Shown here piece after piece: positions 51,766 through 60,137 of a DNA stretch of 64,000 bases. This DNA comes from Gammaproteobacteria bacterium (GTDB lineage Bacteria; Pseudomonadota; Gammaproteobacteria; Pseudomonadales; Cellvibrionaceae). Position numbers and translations under genes: made by a program. Within the stretch, counting starts at the first letter, position 1. Each line of letters starts with the position of its first letter. The notes under the pieces were generated by a model that was not told where the DNA came from, made no database searches, and worked only from the letters and a program-made list of their open reading frames with translations. Where the stretch lies: the NCBI GenBank assembly GCA_021151625.1, contig JAGKWY010000049.1, positions 1 through 64,000 of the forward strand, written 5' to 3'.

Positions 51766-52860
51766 CTATTGCCTGGGAGAAAAACAGGGCAAAAGATCTT
51801 CCTGGAAATAAGGTTTCTGGTCTACCCAAAACATATACTGTACATGTAGAAAATCCTTCGCAAACCCGTGCAGCATAGGAACCAGATTGGGCCGTTTGCT
51901 TTTTACTTCTGTGGTATTGGTTTCGCCTATGTAGTTTCCGTCTTGCACTGCAATCCCCAGTGGTGCGGTAAACTTGCCCTCATGCATTAACGCCAGTGCA
52001 TGATTTAACTGGCCCTTTTTACGGACCATTAAATCTGGCGCGCCCAAGCCAACCCCGATTTTTTCACCGTGCTGGTAAATGGATTTCAAATAACCTTTAT
52101 CTTCCCAGGGGAGCCATTCGCCGGGCATAAAGTTGGCATACTGCATGGTTACCGAGGTTGGGAATGCTGTTTTCAATGCACTCATATTAAGCTTCAATGA
52201 CTCGGCATAAGCGGAAGGCGTAAAGCTAGGGTCATACTTTTGCTCTACGCCTATGGCTGATTCCTGCAAATTTATTCCTGCTACCTTGCCATCAAATTCT
52301 TTGCCCAGGGCATTCAGGAAGAGCGCAAAACGCGCGCGCACCTTGTTATTCCAACGCTTGGCTACCCAACCCTCTGGCTCACCGGTATCAGTGTATTGAT
52401 AGATAATGCCGCCATCGTATTCCTTGCTTTCCAGATAGGCCGGTGTCGCCTTATAGCGAACATCAAAGGTGGTGTCCTGCAATTGGATAAAGAGCTTTTT
52501 ACCTTTGCTTTTAAGGTATTCGTAATCTTCCCGGATAAGCGCAAAATCGTAATTCCCTTTTGTTGGCTCCAGCTCGCGCCAGGAATACATAATTTGCGCA
52601 CCAGCCAACCTCGGGTTAGTAAGCAGTACATGGTTGCGAATGGCTTCGCGGTCGCGCGAGAAATAAACAAAATGTTGAATACCATCTGCTGCTAAGGGGC
52701 AAGTAGCAGTGAGGTATTTTTTATAAGCATCGGCATAGCGCTCGTCGGGTTTTACCCAGTCTGCGCGGGCACTCGCAGCAAGGGATAGAATCAACAGGAA
52801 TTGGGAGATGGCTTGTATCGACCTGGATATTGTTATTGATCTGGATATTGTTATTGGCAT
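51766..52860 (-). CDS. Exported TIM-barrel glycoside-hydrolase-like protein
   Basis: About 364 residues. The signal peptide runs from MPITISRS to ASARA. YSWRELEPTKGNYDFALIRE and YLKSKGKKLFIQLQDTT match the early strands of GH42/GH5-type barrels; GINLQESAIGVEQ at the end of a strand carries the candidate acid-base glutamate. A second catalytic acid is not certain, so activity is unproven. The start is ambiguous: GTG 52917 overlaps the previous gene, ATG 52860 gives a good signal peptide but a weak ribosome binding site. An 18-nt tandem repeat encodes ITISRS twice at its N-terminus. Downstream partner of the TPR lipoprotein. Confidence 0.65.
   Translation of the reverse strand: MPITISRSITISRSIQAISQFLLILSLAASARADWVKPDERYADAYKKYLTATCPLAADGIQHFVYFSRDREAIRNHVLLTNPRLAGAQIMYSWRELEPTKGNYDFALIREDYEYLKSKGKKLFIQLQDTTFDVRYKATPAYLESKEYDGGIIYQYTDTGEPEGWVAKRWNNKVRARFALFLNALGKEFDGKVAGINLQESAIGVEQKYDPSFTPSAYAESLKLNMSALKTAFPTSVTMQYANFMPGEWLPWEDKGYLKSIYQHGEKIGVGLGAPDLMVRKKGQLNHALALMHEGKFTAPLGIAVQDGNYIGETNTTEVKSKRPNLVPMLHGFAKDFLHVQYMFWVDQKPYFQEDLLPCFSPRQ
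52823..52858. repeat. 18-nt tandem repeat inside a signal-peptide region
   Basis: Two adjacent units beginning CTGGATATTGTTATTG at 52823 and 52841, nearly identical. In the minus-strand gene they encode the duplicated hexapeptide ITISRS ahead of the hydrophobic core, so unit number changes the leader length by six residues without a frameshift. Confidence 0.85.
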
Positions 52861-52897
52861 AAGTATTTTTATCAGGGTTAATGCGCTTAAAACTTCG

Positions 52898-53605
52898 CTA
52901 AAGATTATGTTTTGCACGCAGTATTTTTATATATTCCAGCTCATTTAACGCGCTCTTATCCGTGGCATCTATCGCCAGGCACTCCTGATATTTTACTTCA
53001 GCTTCGTTGAGTTTGCCCAACTGAATCAGGTTAAAACCAATACCGCGTTTTGCGCGGATAAACTCACTCCCCCGAATAGCTTCGGGCGAATAGGTTTGGG
53101 CAGCATCCTCCGCGCGAGTGAAATAATCTATCGCCACCGCCCAGTCGCGTCGCACCTGATAAATATGCCCAAGGGCCGATAAATACATAGCATTGACCGG
53201 TGCCATATTCACGGCCTTCAGCAAATACACTTCCGCATCACGCAGGCGCCCGGTATTCAGCGCAGTAAAGCCGCGCAGGTAATAGGCATCAGAACAAACA
53301 GTATCCACCATTTCCAATGTTTGCTGCTGCGAACTGGCAAGCACCGAGTACACCAGACTTTCTGCGGTAGTTCTGGAGCTATAAACGCTCTTTCCTTCGA
53401 TCAGATAGCTAGCCTCACAGTGTTTGATCGCCGCATCAAATTCAGCAATCGCCTGGGGCAACATACCCGCCTGCATAAAATAAAGCCCCTGCTCGGCATG
53501 GGCTTTATGGGGTTCATCAACAATTTTCGATGGCTTTTTTGGCGATGACACTGAGCAACTGCACAGAACAAATATCCCTATTAAAAAATATGCAAATTTG
53601 ATCAT
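52898..53605 (-). CDS. TPR-repeat lipoprotein
   Basis: About 235 residues. MIKFAYFLIGIFVLCSCS is a lipoprotein signal with LCSC lipobox. Helix pairs of the TPR type follow (AEQGLYFMQAGMLPQAIAEF, YYLRGFTALNTGRLRDAEVY, YLSALGHIYQVRRDWAVAID, GIGFNLIQLGKLNEAEVKYQ). ATG 53605 has AGGA 6 nt upstream; ATG 53608 is adjacent. It is followed by the glycosidase-like gene. Probably outer-membrane anchored scaffold; partner unknown. Confidence 0.82.
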   Translation of the reverse strand: MIKFAYFLIGIFVLCSCSVSSPKKPSKIVDEPHKAHAEQGLYFMQAGMLPQAIAEFDAAIKHCEASYLIEGKSVYSSRTTAESLVYSVLASSQQQTLEMVDTVCSDAYYLRGFTALNTGRLRDAEVYLLKAVNMAPVNAMYLSALGHIYQVRRDWAVAIDYFTRAEDAAQTYSPEAIRGSEFIRAKRGIGFNLIQLGKLNEAEVKYQECLAIDATDKSALNELEYIKILRAKHNL

Positions 53606-53759
53606 CATAATTCCTGTTAACTATAGGTTATTGATGCCTATAACCGGCACACAAAAATAAGCTGGAATATTCGAAATCCAACAGACTTAAAAGCAACCCA
53701 GAGCCAGCAATTACTATGCCCGGTTTTAACCGATACAATTTTTTGGAAGATATTTGACA

Positions 53760-54443
53760 TTACAATTTTTTGCAGGGGACGCGAAAATTAATATGGTAAT
53801 GCTCGTCATGACGCACCCAGGGCTTCTTTACTGAAAAAGTAACAACGGATCTTATCTTTGCGCCTGTTGGAGTCGCAAAAAGTAATTTTTGAAACTGGTT
53901 ATCCAGAATTACCAGTTCAATGCCTATTGATTCTTTTTGGGCAGCTGCCATTAGCGCATCTATATGTTTCGCAATAGACTCAAAATCTATGCGTAAACCA
54001 TTCAGCTTTCCATCCCCGGAAAATTCAATGTTGTAACCCAGCTTATTAGTAATGCCTATATCTAATATTTCAGGCTTATCCTCTGCATTGATTACTGGCA
54101 CAAAGAAATCAACCGACAAACCATTGCGGTGGGTTTTATGTGGTTTAAATACTCCACCTTCTTCGAATCCGGTTTCCCCATAGACATAGTGAACACCAGG
54201 ATTGGTTTTGCGCAATATTTCATAGGCACCCAATACAGTTCGATACACTTTGCTATGAACATAAGTCCTACCGGCAATCACACCGAGCGAACTATAAGCT
54301 TGATAGTTTTCACCAGAATTTGGCAACTTCCAGCCGTTCTCCAATCGACCATTAGTGGTGTCGCCATAGCATTCGCTTTCCGGCTCTGCAAAGACGGACA
54401 AGGATAATAACATCAGAAATATACCAACAAGAAAATACTGCAC
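53760..54443 (-). CDS. MepA-like penicillin-insensitive murein endopeptidase
   Basis: 227 residues, signal peptide ending SVFA. CYGDTTNGRLENGWKLP, GRTYVHSKVYRTVLGAYEIL, YVYGETGFEEGGVFKPHKTH, RNGLSVDFFVPV and WVRHDEHYHINFRVPC are diagnostic of the MepA-like group: the histidine of HKTH, aspartate of SVDF and the HDEHYH histidines bind zinc. It would cleave D-Ala-mDAP cross-links in peptidoglycan. The frame starts with GTG 54443; an ATG 54410 would shorten the signal peptide, so the start is uncertain. It is directly downstream of the class D beta-lactamase on the same strand. Confidence 0.88.
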   Translation of the reverse strand: MQYFLVGIFLMLLSLSVFAEPESECYGDTTNGRLENGWKLPNSGENYQAYSSLGVIAGRTYVHSKVYRTVLGAYEILRKTNPGVHYVYGETGFEEGGVFKPHKTHRNGLSVDFFVPVINAEDKPEILDIGITNKLGYNIEFSGDGKLNGLRIDFESIAKHIDALMAAAQKESIGIELVILDNQFQKLLFATPTGAKIRSVVTFSVKKPWVRHDEHYHINFRVPCKKL

Positions 54444-54473
54444 AGCTCACCATCCATTACGAATTTATAAAAA

Positions 54474-55313
54474 TTAATCCTTCCAATATCCCAACTGAGT
54501 TAGCAATTTCATAGAAAGTTCTTTCCGGCAATTTTGCAGTACGGAAAAGCTATCAGCCTGCATATAAATCGCAAAGGCCGTCACTGGCTTGCCCGCGTTA
54601 TCTTTTACATAGCCAACAAACCAACCTTCAAAGGCACCATCAAAATTATTAGGATCTAATGGACCTGTACCTGTTTTGGCGTAGAGGGAAAAACCATTTT
54701 TACTTTCCTGTAACGCGATAGACTCAAACACAGAAAAGGTTTCTACCTTAATATTGCAGCGGCTTTTTAACAAACACGCCAAAAAATCAACTTGTTCTGC
54801 AGGCGATATTTGCAGCTCGCCGTTTAACCAAAAGCGATTACTACCCGACGTAAAGGTTTGGTTGCCATAATGAAATGTGGCTAACAATTTTTTATATTCT
54901 TTAGGGTCTATACGCGGCACCAATGCCTGATAATACCAAGCCGCCGAGCGCTTAAAGGCAGTCGCCAGGGTTTGCGATTGCTTCCAGGTTTCTGGCCAAA
55001 ACGACTGCGCAGGATATTTCACCTGATCCCACTCAATTAACTCATCAGCCGATTTCACTGCACCAGTTTCCAGCGCAATCAAAGTATGGGGAATTTTAAA
55101 CGTGGAATATGGAGCATGACGCACACCAACTCCCTTCTCATTAATCACCCAGCAATCTCTGGTTTTAAAATCAAAGGCAATAAACGCGACTTCTCGGGTA
55201 CCGGATGCTTTGGTATAGGCATCTGTACTAATTGGCTTTGTGGTTTTGCAGGTTTCGGCGAGAGAGGTTAAGGGGGAAAGCAATAATAAAACGGTTAACA
55301 GCGTTTTATTCAT
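54474..55313 (-). CDS. Class D (OXA-type) beta-lactamase
   Basis: 279 residues, signal peptide ending SLA. The serine active site is APYSTFKIPH, Ser70 and Lys73 by simple counting; the second motif is KRSAAWYYQ (S-A-A in place of S-x-V), then FHYGN (YGN) and YAKTGTG (KTG), and FEGWFVGYV. All class D landmarks are present, so hydrolysis of some beta-lactams is likely, with the valine-to-alanine change as a caveat. ATG 55313 has AGGA about 11 nt upstream. It lies between the ParDE pair and the murein endopeptidase; related intrinsic OXA genes are usually chromosomal. Confidence 0.9.
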   Translation of the reverse strand: MNKTLLTVLLLLSPLTSLAETCKTTKPISTDAYTKASGTREVAFIAFDFKTRDCWVINEKGVGVRHAPYSTFKIPHTLIALETGAVKSADELIEWDQVKYPAQSFWPETWKQSQTLATAFKRSAAWYYQALVPRIDPKEYKKLLATFHYGNQTFTSGSNRFWLNGELQISPAEQVDFLACLLKSRCNIKVETFSVFESIALQESKNGFSLYAKTGTGPLDPNNFDGAFEGWFVGYVKDNAGKPVTAFAIYMQADSFSVLQNCRKELSMKLLTQLGYWKD

Positions 55314-55404
55314 AGTAAATTTAATCCTGTTATTTATTAGTTTTCCATTTTCGGCAGCTGAATATTCACAATGAGTCAAAAGAATAAAAAGATACTGAAT
55401 GTTA

Positions 55405-55689
55405 TTAATGATCTTCGTAGTGATGCCATATGCGTAAAACAATTACCGCTTCCGAAGAACACATATAGCGAACTATGTATTTTCCAAAACTAAAATCGCG
55501 AATGATTTTATTATTAAGTGGCTGAGGCGTTTCCAATGTGCGCCCCATTTCAGGGAAGCTCCGCAACTTATCAATACGTTGAATCAATTCAGCTGCAATA
55601 CGCCTAGCGGCAGGAGGATTGAACCTCTCAATAAATTCCCGTAACCGGGTAAGATCTTCAATTGCATCAGATGAGTAAATTAACTTCAC
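55405..55689 (-). CDS. RelE/ParE-family toxin
   Basis: 94 residues with KLIYSSDAIEDLTRLREFIE, FNPPAARRIAAELIQRIDKL, FPEMGRTLE and FGKYIVRYMCSSEAVIVLRI-type ending before WHHYEDH, the ParE/RelE superfamily order (LxxL helix, R-P-x-G-like, then YxIxY strand and IxxIxH). The start is GTG overlapping the antitoxin stop by 4 nt, which couples translation. ParE toxins act on gyrase, RelE toxins on ribosomes; the subgroup is undecided. Confidence 0.9.
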   Translation of the reverse strand: MKLIYSSDAIEDLTRLREFIERFNPPAARRIAAELIQRIDKLRSFPEMGRTLETPQPLNNKIIRDFSFGKYIVRYMCSSEAVIVLRIWHHYEDH

Positions 55690-55958
55690 TTACCCACCTC
55701 GGGCGGCGGCAACTCCTTTTCCGAACCCCAGGTTTCCAACCATGCATGCACCTTGTCCCCATCAACCACCTTACCCAAGGCCACTGATTCCATCGCCTTC
55801 AAGGTCTCATTCCAGCGTTGCTGGCTTAACGCCTGACGCTCAACATATTCTTTAACAGCCTGATTTATAAGCCAATTCTTACTTCTTTGAGTGGTTTCAG
55901 CAACTGCCTGCAACCCTTCTTCAACGTCTGACTGGAGACGGATTGTTGTGATACCCAT
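55686..55958 (-). CDS. Ribbon-helix-helix antitoxin (CopG/ParD-like)
   Basis: 90 residues: TTIRLQSDVEEGLQAVAETT is the N-terminal ribbon and first helix, RSKNWLINQAVKEYVERQ the second helix, followed by an acidic-proline C-terminal part (WGSEKELPPPEVGK) expected to wrap the toxin. It precedes the toxin and overlaps it by 4 nt. Antitoxins of this type autoregulate at an operator over the promoter near 55960-56010. Confidence 0.9.
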   Translation of the reverse strand: MGITTIRLQSDVEEGLQAVAETTQRSKNWLINQAVKEYVERQALSQQRWNETLKAMESVALGKVVDGDKVHAWLETWGSEKELPPPEVGK

Positions 55959-56088
55959 GGCGCACTCCGAGGGAAATTACAATGTAATACAAGGTAATCA
56001 TACAGGCAGAGTTGACTAAATTTCCAGCAGTTTATGCCCCCCCCTAAAAGCACTACCGCACAGCGGCTCAGAGAATTACCTGGATGCC

Positions 56089-56337
56089 TCAAAACTCACT
56101 ATCCGGCAATATCGATTTCAGTCCTACCAAAGTATTGGTTTCAATTTTCCATTGATGAAAGACCTGAAGCAGTCCAAGCACTGTTTCTTTTTCAAGAGGC
56201 AATTTTAATTCAAGATAAAGTTGAGTTCTCCGACCAACCACATTGGAATATTGCGGTAATTTATATAACTTCTCAAAAAAATTATCTTCATCCTCTTGTG
56301 AAGAAAACCACGGCCCCTCAAAAACAATTTCCATCAT
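56089..56337 (-). CDS. Small protein of unknown family
   Basis: About 82 residues, MMEIVFEGPWFSSQEDEDNF with KLYKLPQYSNVVGRRTQLYL and ELKLPLEKETVLGLLQVFHQ; the alternating strand-helix pattern supports a real small alpha-beta protein. GGGA lies 6 nt before the chosen ATG 56337. It resembles immunity-type or cassette genes in size, but no family is recognised. Confidence 0.6.
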   Translation of the reverse strand: MMEIVFEGPWFSSQEDEDNFFEKLYKLPQYSNVVGRRTQLYLELKLPLEKETVLGLLQVFHQWKIETNTLVGLKSILPDSEF

Positions 56338-56424
56338 ATCTATTCCCATACAGACAGCATTCATTGCCATTGCAATTGGCGCAACTACAACATTAAATAC
56401 ATTTAATTTATATTTCCCTAAAGA

Positions 56425-56736
56425 TCAGCTCACGTTAAAGAAAACACAGGCAAGGAATAAACATCCTATGAGCTCAAAATAATAATTAATTTTATGAAAC
56501 TTTGCCTCACAATATCCTTGTCCTCTAATGTGAACCACTTTGTTCTGCCACAAAATAAAAGAACAATAAATACATGACAGCCCAACAAAAAAAGAAATTG
56601 CCTTTGTATACCCAGACAGCATAAATCCCTTGCGAGACAATATATAAAGAATAAAGCCAAGAAACAGCACTGCATGTGCCTTTTGTGATTCCCATTTTCT
56701 TTTTAAAAAATCATTATTTTCAGAATTAAAGCTCAT
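56425..56736 (-). CDS. Small membrane protein of unknown function
   Basis: About 103 residues with three hydrophobic segments (AVLFLGFILYILSRKGFML, ISFFVGLSCIYCSFILW, YYFELIGCLFLACVFFNV). ATG 56736 has GGGG only 3-4 nt upstream, and an upstream GTG at 56745 is an alternative. Same strand as the small gene at 56089, AT-rich like it, so both may be a recent insertion. Confidence 0.55.
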   Translation of the reverse strand: MSFNSENNDFLKRKWESQKAHAVLFLGFILYILSRKGFMLSGYTKAISFFVGLSCIYCSFILWQNKVVHIRGQGYCEAKFHKINYYFELIGCLFLACVFFNVS

Positions 56737-56978
56737 ATACCCCACGCCACATTACCAAGCCCGTTCCAAGGTTATTATCTTTGCGGAATTCAAATTGACA
56801 ACCCCTGTTGATTTATCAACTCCCCAACCACCAACTGCTGATTTTTCAGCAGAAAAATAAGAACCCACCTTACCCAAGCCCCACAAATACCGCAACAGAT
56901 AAATGGCGCAGTTATTGCTGATAAGGCAGGAATACAACATTTCCCCTCGCAATTGCTTCTAACGAAACAGATTTCATT

Positions 56979-59975
56979 ATGTGGATAGTTAACATCGCCC
57001 TGCGCCGGCCCCATACGTTTATTGTGGCGGCGATTCTTCAGCCGGGTACGGATATTAATACTGCCCTCACCCAAACCACCATGAGCGCCAACGGCGCCGC
57101 GCGCGGTATGCCGCAGGGAACCCAGGCCGGGCGAGTGCGCGCCTGGTCGGCCTCGGAATTGCCAGTTGTGCAGTTAAGTATTTCCAGCGATACCTTATCC
57201 GATGTGGAAATTGGTGATGCCGCAGGTAATGTGTTGCGCCCGATTGTATCCAGCAAAAAAGGCTTATCGCTCACCTTCCCCTACGGTTCGCGTTCACGCC
57301 AGGTATCAGTAGATATTAATGCGGCGGCCTTGCTGGCCAATAACCTTACACCGGCAGAAATTGTTGCTGCCATGGGGGCGCAGAATTTAATTTTACCCAC
57401 CGGCACCATGAAAGTGGGCGATAGCGAATTTGATATCAAACTCAACGGAGCTATCGCCACCATTGATGAAATCGGGTCGATTCCGATTCGCAGTGAACGT
57501 GGTCGCACAATCCTATTGCGCGATGTAGCCAATGTGCGCGATGGTTTTTTACCAGCCACTACTATCGCCCGACAAAATGGTTCGCGCAGTGTACTTAACT
57601 CGGTGCTGGCATTTGGCGGTGTATCGACCATTGAAGCTGTTGACCATATTAAAAATTCCGTGCCCGAAATGCTCGCCAAGATGCCGGAAGGCATAGATAT
57701 CAAATTGATGTTTGATCAATCTATTTTTGTTAAAGCGGCGATCAGCAATGTTGTTCACGAAGGTTTAATCGCAGCACTGCTCACCGCTAGCTTGATTTTG
57801 TTATTTTTAGGCAACTGGCGTAGCACCTTAATTATTGCTGTCTCTATTCCACTTTCAATTATGGTCTCACTGATTTGCCTGCACTTGATTGGCCAGACTA
57901 TTAATTTGATGACACTCGGCGGCCTGGCCCTGGCGGTGGGAATCCTGGTGGATGATGCCACAGTAGAAATTGAAAACGTGGAGCGACAAATGGCATTAGG
58001 CAAACCGCCATTGCAAGCCATTCTGGATGGAGCCCAGGAAATTGCCGTACCGGCGTTTGTCTCTACCTTGTGTATTTGTATTGTATTTGTGCCTATGTTT
58101 TTCCTGGATGGCATTGCAAGTTATTTGTTTGTGCCGCTCGGGCAAGCTGTCGTTTTTGCGATGATAGCTTCCTACATTATTTCGCGCACACTAATACCCA
58201 CACTGGTGATGTATATGATGGCTGGGCACAAGCCCTCTACCGGACATTCCCCATCAATCGGACACAGCAATAGTGGTTCGCAACCACAAAATATAAAATC
58301 AAGTAATTATTTCGCACGCATCCACTACCGCTTTAATCACGGCTTTGAAGTTTTTCGTCAACACTTCGCAGAGCTAATGATCGGCCTGTTACAAAAACGC
58401 AAACGTTTTATGGCAGTTTTTTTCGGATTTTGTGTGTTATCTAGCGGCCTTTACCCAATACTCGGGCAGGATTTATTTCCGGTAGTGGATAGCGGGCAAT
58501 TACGCCTGCATGTGCGCGCACCTTCAGGCACACGCCTGGAACAAATGCCGGCACTGATTGATGAAATCCACCAGGAAATTCGCGCAACCATTCCGGCTGA
58601 ACAAATGGGCGATATCCTCGATATTATCGGCGGGCCCTATAGTACGATTAACACCTTAAACGGCAACTCGGGTACTGCTGAATCCGCCGACTCAGAAATT
58701 ATGTTCAGCTTTAAACAGGGAGAGTTGAACAGCAATGCGATTATGAAACAACTGCGCCTGAGTTTGCCCAAGCGTTTTCCCCATGTGGAATTCTTTTTCC
58801 AACCCGCTGATCAAATTAGCCAGACATTAAACTTTGGCATTCCTGCCCCCATTGATGTGCAATTTATTGGCGGCCGTCCCAATGAAATACTGCCCATTGC
58901 CGCTGTATTTAATAATGAACTGCGCAAAATTCCCGGCATAGTGGATGCCCACGTTTACCAGCGCTGGAGCAAACCAACGCTCTCACTGGAAATGAATCGC
59001 ACTCAATTGCAGCAACTGGGTTTAAGCGCGCGCAATGTGGCAGAAAATATGATGATCTCGCTCAGCGGCAGTATGCAAACCACACCCACCTATTGGCTCA
59101 ATGAAGCCAATGGCAACACCTACAACATAGGTGCAAAAACCATTGAAATGGAAATGGATTCAATCGATGAATTGCTGGGCATTCCCATCGGCAAAGGTAG
59201 TGACGGCAAACAACAATTGCTGGGGAATGTAGTGACTTACAAACGCAGCTCGCAGGTATCAGCCGTTAATCGCTACAACAATTTCAACATGATTAATATC
59301 CATGCTAATTTCCAGGATCGCGACCTGGGCGCAATTAGCCGTGATATCAATACGTTGTTAGAAAAAACCAAAGCCAGTTTACCGCGCGGTGTAGACATTA
59401 AAGTGCGCGGTCAAATCGAAACCCTTAATGAAGCCTTCAGCGGATTAAGTGCCGGAATTTTGATAGCCGTTGCGTTGGTTTATTTTTTGGTAGTAGTGAA
59501 TTTCCAAAGCTGGCTCGACCCTTTAATTATTATTAGCGCCCTGCCCGCCGCGTTGGCCGGTATTGCCTGGATGCTATTCCTGACCGGCACCACCCTGAGT
59601 GTTCCCGCATTAACCGGCACCATTATGACCATGGGCGTTGCCACCGCGAACAGTATTTTGCTGGTGTCATTTGCACGCACACGTTTGCAAGAAGGTGTGC
59701 CACCGATTAGTGCGGCACTTGAAGCGGCGACTACGCGTTTACGTCCGGTATTAATGACCGCTTGCGCCATGATTGTGGGCATGTTGCCCATGGCGCTCGG
59801 CTTGGGCCAGGGCGGCGAACAAAATGCACCACTGGGCCGCGCGGTTATTGGCGGATTGCTCTTTGCAACTATTTCCACACTGGTATTTGTGCCGGTGGTA
59901 TTTGCCAGCTTGCACCAATGGTTAAAGCAACGCGCAGAGAAAAATCAGGTATTTTCTAGATTAACGCCGCATTAA
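56979..59975 (+). CDS. RND efflux transporter with large N-terminal in-frame deletion
   Basis: 998 residues. The start MWIVNIALRRPHTFIVAAIL is the standard first membrane helix of an HAE1-type RND permease, but it runs directly into QPGTDINTALTQTT, which normally lies about 80 residues later. The frame is intact across the join (about 57038). The rest is complete: ILLFLGNWRSTLIIAVSIPL, GGLALAVGILVDDATVEIEN with the paired aspartates in helix 4, QDLFPVVDSGQLRLHVRAPS, and helices to the end. Helix 1 and the first porter segment would be broken, so function is doubtful. No ribosome binding site is obvious. Followed by its adaptor gene; no outer-membrane channel gene in the window. Confidence 0.85.
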   Translation: MWIVNIALRRPHTFIVAAILQPGTDINTALTQTTMSANGAARGMPQGTQAGRVRAWSASELPVVQLSISSDTLSDVEIGDAAGNVLRPIVSSKKGLSLTFPYGSRSRQVSVDINAAALLANNLTPAEIVAAMGAQNLILPTGTMKVGDSEFDIKLNGAIATIDEIGSIPIRSERGRTILLRDVANVRDGFLPATTIARQNGSRSVLNSVLAFGGVSTIEAVDHIKNSVPEMLAKMPEGIDIKLMFDQSIFVKAAISNVVHEGLIAALLTASLILLFLGNWRSTLIIAVSIPLSIMVSLICLHLIGQTINLMTLGGLALAVGILVDDATVEIENVERQMALGKPPLQAILDGAQEIAVPAFVSTLCICIVFVPMFFLDGIASYLFVPLGQAVVFAMIASYIISRTLIPTLVMYMMAGHKPSTGHSPSIGHSNSGSQPQNIKSSNYFARIHYRFNHGFEVFRQHFAELMIGLLQKRKRFMAVFFGFCVLSSGLYPILGQDLFPVVDSGQLRLHVRAPSGTRLEQMPALIDEIHQEIRATIPAEQMGDILDIIGGPYSTINTLNGNSGTAESADSEIMFSFKQGELNSNAIMKQLRLSLPKRFPHVEFFFQPADQISQTLNFGIPAPIDVQFIGGRPNEILPIAAVFNNELRKIPGIVDAHVYQRWSKPTLSLEMNRTQLQQLGLSARNVAENMMISLSGSMQTTPTYWLNEANGNTYNIGAKTIEMEMDSIDELLGIPIGKGSDGKQQLLGNVVTYKRSSQVSAVNRYNNFNMINIHANFQDRDLGAISRDINTLLEKTKASLPRGVDIKVRGQIETLNEAFSGLSAGILIAVALVYFLVVVNFQSWLDPLIIISALPAALAGIAWMLFLTGTTLSVPALTGTIMTMGVATANSILLVSFARTRLQEGVPPISAALEAATTRLRPVLMTACAMIVGMLPMALGLGQGGEQNAPLGRAVIGGLLFATISTLVFVPVVFASLHQWLKQRAEKNQVFSRLTPH

Positions 59976-60137
59976 TGAACACAGTATCAATTAACACAAT
60001 GCCAATGACACAATATTAGTTAACTCGAACATGATTTCAGCAAAACAACGGATCTTGCAACTATTCATGTTTAGTAAAAAGCATATTGAGTAAAACATTA
60101 TGCAGAACATTTTTAAAATTTTTATTGGATATCAGCA

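Noticed and set aside
56752..57074. Minus-strand open frames overlapping the start of the RND gene
   Set aside because: They conflict with the recognisable RND N-terminus and show no family resemblance.
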